Below are positions 59,096-64,000 of a DNA stretch of 64,000 nucleotides, one piece after another. The position numbers were made by a program, and so were the translations under genes. The stretch lies in assembly GCA_000310025.1 (NCBI GenBank), contig FN649732.1:602677-666676 (forward strand). Reading direction: 5' to 3'. A model generated the notes under the pieces. It saw only the letters and a program-made list of their open reading frames with translations, did not search any database and was not told the DNA's origin. This stretch comes from Ectocarpus siliculosus. Lineage: Eukaryota > Sar > Phaeophyceae > Ectocarpales > Ectocarpaceae. Each line of letters begins with the position of its first letter. Position 1 is the first letter of the stretch.

Positions 59096-60149
59096 TTTAG
59101 ACGGGTGCACGTACTGTGTGCCATAACGAATGGCCACCCAGCCATCTGATTGGTCAAGGTTTACTCAGAGTTCAGTGGTCAGCGGTGTTGGCGAAAACAA
59201 CAGAATATACAGCTAGCGCCCGAACTTGACAACCTCGGAGTTCAGAACAGAAACATGACACGTTACGAGCTTGGCCATGGGAACAGCAGGTGCTCAGGCA
59301 ATAAGCCTACAAACCTATCTTAGTCGTTGTTGGGGTGTACTGTACCCCATAGAGAAAACAAGCAACGAGCGTCGCCAAAAATGAATAGGTTGTTGAGTGC
59401 CTCCGCTTTCTGTACCCCGGCGGGGACGCCAAACCGCCATGAAAAGTCAAGCAGGGTAGGTAAGAGAGGGGCGCAGAAGGGTCCGAAGTCCGAAGACCTG
59501 TGGTAGCTTCTAGCGTCTACCGATCAGTTGCGGCTACTTGCTTGTAAGTACTGTTAAGAACCTCCAGGTTGTGATGAGCGGAACAAAAATCTGGTCAACG
59601 GCGGTGATGTCCCAGAGAACGGTCGGATTTTTTTTTCCCGGCGAGAAAAAACTTCCACGCCAACTAAAACGCGCTAGACAGAACACAACAACGAACACCA
59701 AAGGCAAGCAACACGCACACAGCAGCCTCGTGAAAATACACCCGCCCAAAAAATCAAATTCGGAACTTTTCTTTGTCGGGTTTTCCCGTTTTATTCTCAA
59801 CCATCACTGGCAGTTTCTGCCTGCCTCGCCTGGGCTTGCCTCTGTCATTGAAGACTGAAGACGTCTGATCCGGGGCCATACAGAAGAGGTTCTTCTACGT
59901 CGCAAAAAATTTCAGCAGCTCAAGTTTGAAGGTTCCGGCCAGGAATCAGTGGCGCTTCGGAAGCAAGCGTTCTATCCATCGGTGGGAATATCTCTCCTCC
60001 TCCATCACAGACCCCCGCCCGGCTGTGCCTCGGGCTAAATACTGCAACGGTGGACGTTGTTTCCAGGGAGTTTCCCGGAACATTCTCTGTCGACAAAGTG
60101 CTAAGCACCCCTCACGTTATATGTGTGTGTGTCTTTTGTTTCTGGTCAG

Positions 60150-60517
60150 GGGGAAGTGATGTGTCCGAGGCACCCGAGATCTTGGATCGAGAAGAAGGTG
60201 TTCTTCATCACCAAGACTCGCCTCTGCCCATACTGCGACCTAGAAAGGTGAGTGAGCTCTTACCGCGGTACACCGTCGTGATGTGTCCGTGGTATGGTAT
60301 TTATTTGGGAGTGAACCTATTCTGTCAGCCCAGACGGTCTTATGACGTCGTCAGGTCGTGGCACGACGGTATGATAGATGTGCCGGAATTGCACCGCGTT
60401 GTGTTGGCCCAGGCTGTCGTGCTGCTCAATTTCGTGGACTGGACCAAATGGAGCGGTCTCCGAGTGCAAGTCACATAGCTCAGTTCACAGGTTCCCGCAG
60501 ACGTGCGGGTGGTCGAC

Positions 60518-60556
<39 letters not shown>

Positions 60557-61087
60557 TGTGCTTGCGGACAGCTGTGCTTGCGGACAGCTGTTGGCAGACG
60601 TGGCGGTATTTTTTTCCAATGGTGTACGGGGCTGCCCTTTGCTACACCCACACCCAGAAAGACTTCGAGCGCCCCCCCCCCCCCTTCTTTTCCTCCTCGA
60701 CCCCCCTCACGATGTTCAATGTTTCGTGAACCTCCTCCTTTATTGTTGATCAGCTACGCGGTCCCTCGCGTCAATGAGAAAGGCGTCTTGCAGGAGGTGC
60801 CCTGCGAGCCCGGATTCGGCGGAACCCCTATCCCCGAAAGAAGGCCTTCCAGGACCCCGAGAAACCGGCCAGGGGGGGGAGCACCGACCCCTCGGGGCCG
60901 CAGTCCGAGGGCAGCGCCGGGCGGCGGCGGCGATGGAAGGGGCGGGTTCACGCCGAGAGGGGCGGGGGGCGGGGCGTTCACGCCCAGGGCGGACGGCGCG
61001 GGGCGAGGGGCAAGGAGTAGGACCCCCGTGAGGGCGGGGACGCCGAGCCAGCGGGGTCAATGGCAGAGCCAAACCCCTCGAACGTGA
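60150..61087 (+). CDS. Protein with CPxH...CPYC motif and Arg/Gly/Pro-rich tail, last two exons
   Basis: Exons 60150-60247 and 60754-61087 join in phase 2 (acceptors TGGTCAG and TGATCAG, donor GTGAGT, TGA stop). The first encodes GEVMCPRHPRSWIEKK and TKTRLCPYCDLE; the CPxH and CPYC pairs are spaced like a small zinc-binding knuckle. The second continues YAVPRVNEKGVLQEVPCEPG and ends in a disordered tail with repeated TPRG and FTPR motifs, possibly RNA-binding or phosphorylated. I cannot name the family. The start is unresolved: the ATG at 60159 is in frame, but the exon seems to begin at an acceptor, so upstream exons (perhaps 56379-57487) are expected. The intron contains a CCG triplet run at 60523-60556. 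Confidence 0.55.
60523..60556. repeat. (CCG)n triplet run
   Basis: A pure GCC/CCG array in an intron, followed by a duplicated TGTGCTTGCGGACAGCTG. Confidence 0.85.
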
Positions 61088-61695
61088 GAGAGAAGCTGAA
61101 TAGGCATCTGCAAGAAGAAACTCGTGTACCCCATTCACCTTGTTATTGCTGCCCGTGTTTCCCCCAAGAAAGTACTCGAACGTGAATGATAGGCGGACAG
61201 GCTAAGTCATCTTGTACACACAAAAAAACAAATTTATGTAGCCTTTTCGACTTGATTTTTTGTTTGTGTTTCCCCGAATACAGCAGCAGCAGGTGCCGTA
61301 GGCACCGATCGCTGCCCACGGTTTTATGTGGTTATCTCGGTGAAGGCGCGGAAAATGCGCACGGTGGGCGGCTGGCTCTTGCTCTGAATGGTAAATAGCT
61401 CACCAGTTGGGTACGCCGCTACATGGTGTTCTCGACGAGTTGTTCGGACGTGTATCCAGCATGAGAGAGGAAGAGCGTGGAACAGAGGGTCCTCTCGAGA
61501 ATCAGAGACAAGAACTGAACACGAATCGGTCCGTTTTTGTGTGTGCAGGCACATGTGTGCTCTGCAAGCGCTATTTCTCCAGCCTGCCATTTGTGAACAG
61601 CCCTCCCTAGATTCTTGCACGGAGCTGGTCTCGGGTCTTTCGGTTAGCACAGGGGAACGAAGGCGGACCACTGTTGCCCTTGTGTGTCGGTCGCT
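61088..61695. other. Short intergenic stretch
   Basis: Six hundred bases between the stop at 61087 and the ATG at 61696 hold presumed 3' UTR and promoter. No motif could be supported. Confidence 0.4.
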
Positions 61696-63664
61696 ATGCA
61701 GTCCTTCCCGGCGCTCACTTCTCCTCTTCTTTCACCTTCTGTTGGGATGGTCTTGGCTGTTGGCCCGTCCGTCTTTTTGTTGCTCCCCAGAGCCACCGTG
61801 CGACGGACTGCTGTCTTCAACCCCACGGTACCGACGCCGGACCAGCGAGGGGTGAGTGGGAAGAGCGTGAGGTGTACAAGCAAACCAAGAGCCGGTCATG
61901 CAAAACTGGGGTTCATTGTTGTTCTTGTTGTTGTTGTCTTCGCATTTCAAACCGTTCCGGTCCCCGCTCAGTACCTTCGAATATCCGTACTGGTCCAACT
62001 GGTTCATATGGCCTGTGTTTGTTTGCGAGTTTTTGGGCTGTTCAACGCGTCAATCGATTGCTCTGCGCCCTGCAGCAGCTCTCGATGCATCGTAGGCGTT
62101 TGTTGTTGTTGCCGGTACTCCTCGCTTTCCTTTCTCGCCGACCTCTCAGACTCCTGGTACGGCCTGCTGCAAGGATCTCAGTGTCTGTCCTGCCACGCCA
62201 CAACAGAGGCGAGAAAAGCAAGCTGGAACTCGACCCGGGCGAAAGATGTGTGCCTCTTTCTTCTGCTTGACTCTTCACTTCCGACATATTCGACCTGATT
62301 TAGCACCATTTGCCGATCTGGCACCTTCGCGAAAAGCATGCACGTTTTTTTTTTTGCGTCGTGGCCATATCGTTTTTGTGCCTGGTCTGCGTACCCCGCT
62401 CATCATCGGACCGCCTTGGCGATGATTTTTTTATTCTTCTATGAAATAGAGAGGAGGGTTCCGTATCCCTTAGCCTTTCTCTTACACCCAACCCCACCCC
62501 ACCCCCCCGTACTAACACCAAGCTTAGTATCCTCGCGAAGACTACTGCATCCCTCACCCCCCCCCCCCCGTCGTTTCCTCGTTGTAGCGACCACCCATCC
62601 GGCGCTCGTCGTCCTCCGCTACCGCCAGTGGTGGCGGAGCCTCGAGAGGCAACCCCAAGCCCAGGCACCAGAGGAAAGCGTCCACCCCGTCCGGCCACCG
62701 CCGTAGGGGCAGCGCCGCTGCCGACGGCAGGCCTCCGCCCGCGCGCTCTTCGCGTGGCCGCAGCGGCAGCGGTGGCGTATCTGGAGAGAAGAGCAAAGGC
62801 CGGGCCCACTCCCCTCCGCTGGACGAAAGCTTCGCGGCCCCGCTCACAGCGCCCGCGGCGCTGGACGGGACCGGGGGGCGGAAGAAGCCCGCGCGGAGCC
62901 TGATGTTCACCTCCGCTGCTCGCAAGCGGGGCAGCGGCACCAGCGGCGGCAGCGGTGGCGGCAACGAAGACGACGTGGCCGTCGTCGCCGCCGCCGCCGC
63001 CTCGGTGGCGCCGCCCTCACCCTCCGGTAGCGCTATGAGCGGCTTCAGCGGCCTCAGCGCCGGAGGCGGCGGCGGCGGCGGCGAGAGCGGCGGCGGCCGG
63101 AGGTTGTCGTCCGGAGGGGTTGGACTCGTGCTCCCGGCGTCCATCACCGAAAACGCCGGCGCTCACCCGGTGGTGACGGTGGTGACGGTCACCCCAGAGA
63201 AGCCGGCGAGTCGCGGAGCCTCCCCGCCGCCGCCACCCCCGGTCGTGGCGGCGGCGGCTGCTGCTGCTGCTAGCGCGGCAATGGCCACCGCCGCTCCTCA
63301 GGAGGAGAAGGGCACCGCCGCCGCTGCCGCCGGCCCTTCGCCGGCCGACGTGCTTGCCGCCGCGGAGCGGCTCGAGCCCGCCGCGGCCACGGGGCAGGTT
63401 CAGCCGGCGGCGGCCATCATAGCGAGGCTGGCGGCGGCGCTGGAGGTGCTGCGTCCGGAGCGGGTCGGCGGCTTGGGGGGAGCGGGGGAGGTCGTGGAAG
63501 CGGCGAGGGCGGCTTCGAGCGTCGTCAGGGAGTCCGGGACTTTGACGGATGGGGGCGGGGGGGAGGAGGAGGAGGAAGGCGACAAGGTTGTTGACGAGGA
63601 GGAGGCGGAAGCGGCTGGGGCGTTGCTGGCGGAAGCCGGGGACGCCGTGGAGACGTTCACGAAG
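61696..63664 (+). CDS. Ser/Gly/Ala-rich hypothetical protein, 5' part
   Basis: Exon 1 is 61696-61851 (ATG, 52 codons, reading MQSFPALTSPLLSPSVGM and ending NPTVPTPDQRG, donor GTGAGT). Exon 2 is 62588-63664 (acceptor GTTGTAG, 359 codons open throughout, donor GTGAGA). Both junctions are phase 0. The N-terminus is hydrophobic and could be a signal or membrane anchor. Exon 2 begins with basic Ser/Arg-rich segments (RRSSSSATASGG, KPRHQRKAST), then poly-Gly, poly-Ala and poly-Pro tracts. A helix-like region follows (ADVLAAAERLEP, IIARLAAALEVL), then an acidic run (EEEEEGDKVVDEEEAEAAG). Strong GC codon bias over 1,077 bases supports coding. The protein continues beyond the window. No domain is recognised, and linkage of exon 1 to exon 2 is inferred from phase only. 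Confidence 0.55.
61914..61999 (+). repeat. Dispersed repeat, copy B (partner at 2198-2278)
   Basis: See 2198-2278: the same block order (GTT run, AACCGTTCCGGTC, CCGCTCAGT, ATATCCGTAC, CCAAC) in the intron after 61851. Confidence 0.7.
62461..62548 (+). repeat. CCTCGCGAAG repeat family, copy 3
   Basis: CCGTATCCCTTAGCC, CCCAACCCCACCCCACCC, CCGTACTAACACCAAGC and TATCCTCGCGAAGACTACT. It lies just upstream of the acceptor at 62587. Confidence 0.7.
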
Positions 63665-64000
63665 GTGAGAGGCTGCTGTGGCCGATGGAATCTCGGTTAA
63701 CAATCTAGCAGCTGCCCTCTTGTGTATGCTGGGTGTGTTTAGGGAGGCCTTCATAGTGGTCGAGAGACTGCTGTGGCGGAAGGATGTCTCGTGTAACAAC
63801 CCGGTAGCGCTCCCTCTCGGCTTGTGTTTTAGTGCGTCGTTCTGTGTAGAGTCAATGTAGGCCATCTGCGTTGTCTTCGCGAAAATGTGCAAGACTGTGG
63901 CGGGTGTACTCCAGCAGCTGCCCTCTTGTGTGCTTGGTCAGTGCTTTCGGGAGACATTCGCGAAGGTGAGAGACCGCCGTGGCGGGTGTCTCGTGTAACA
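63650..64000 (+). repeat. Degenerate tandem repeat spanning an exon end and its donor
   Basis: Units beginning near 63656, 63759, 63890 and 63958 repeat GAGAC-TTC-CGAAGGTGAGAG or GAGAGACTGC, then TGTGGCGG, TCTCG-GTAACA and CAGCTGCCCTCTTGTGT. Spacing is irregular. The exon tail and donor at 63650-63670 recur at 63950-63970 with a possible acceptor (TTGGTCAG) in front. Confidence 0.65.

Noticed and set aside
63017-63892. 291-codon minus-strand frame
   Set aside because: Antisense of the strongly codon-biased exon 62588-63664; its Arg/His/Pro composition is typical of the reverse of Ala/Gly codons.
1-64000. CRISPR arrays, bacterial operons, phage or defence systems
   Set aside because: No regularly spaced direct repeats with unique spacers and no prokaryotic gene organisation; all confident genes are intron-split.
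1-64000. Retroviral or LTR-retrotransposon coding sequences
   Set aside because: No reverse transcriptase, integrase or long terminal repeat pair was recognised in any frame; mobile DNA here is limited to short non-coding elements.

Overview
The window reads as nuclear DNA of an intron-rich eukaryote. Exons are short and GC-rich, flanked by GT-AG signals, and separated by T-rich introns of 0.2 to 2 kb. CAG-type trinucleotide runs and other microsatellites are everywhere. The gene style, and an ankyrin protein with a C-terminus of the kind I associate with brown-algal ankyrin proteins, suggest a stramenopile, probably a brown alga. That is an inference from style, not a database match. Gene models were built by hand: I joined exons whose splice sites, reading phase and protein motifs all agree. 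Coordinates inside a model are direct readings; transcript ends were not determined.

Layout. 1-565 is poor-quality sequence. 1396-2712 holds the 3' end of an acidic protein gene (+). 2713-16535 is almost gene-free and holds several kinds of repeat, including a three-copy element with covarying terminal helices (7487-9002) and a long imperfect hairpin (7985-8185). 16536-23391 (-) is an eight-exon gene for a triple-KH RNA-binding protein. 24996-29383 (+) is a five-exon centromeric histone H3 (CENH3/CENP-A) gene, divergent from the KH gene. 33993-39456 (+) encodes an alpha/beta hydrolase of the fold-5 type with a complete Ser-Asp-His triad. 41307-46090 (+) encodes an ankyrin-repeat protein whose 5' end is unresolved. 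49041-55433 (-) encodes a FAM86/EEF2KMT-like protein-lysine methyltransferase. 56379-61087 (+) holds fragments of an unrecognised gene with a CPxH...CPYC motif. 61696-63664 (+) begins a Ser/Gly/Ala-rich protein whose gene runs off the window.

The genes do not form a pathway and look like an ordinary stretch of a eukaryotic chromosome. The most valuable item is the divergent CENH3. Around it are mobile and structured repeats: a MITE family with one copy in a CENH3 intron, several short dispersed families shared between distant introns, and numerous local tandem duplications. Most long reading frames elsewhere are antisense or repeat-driven shadows.
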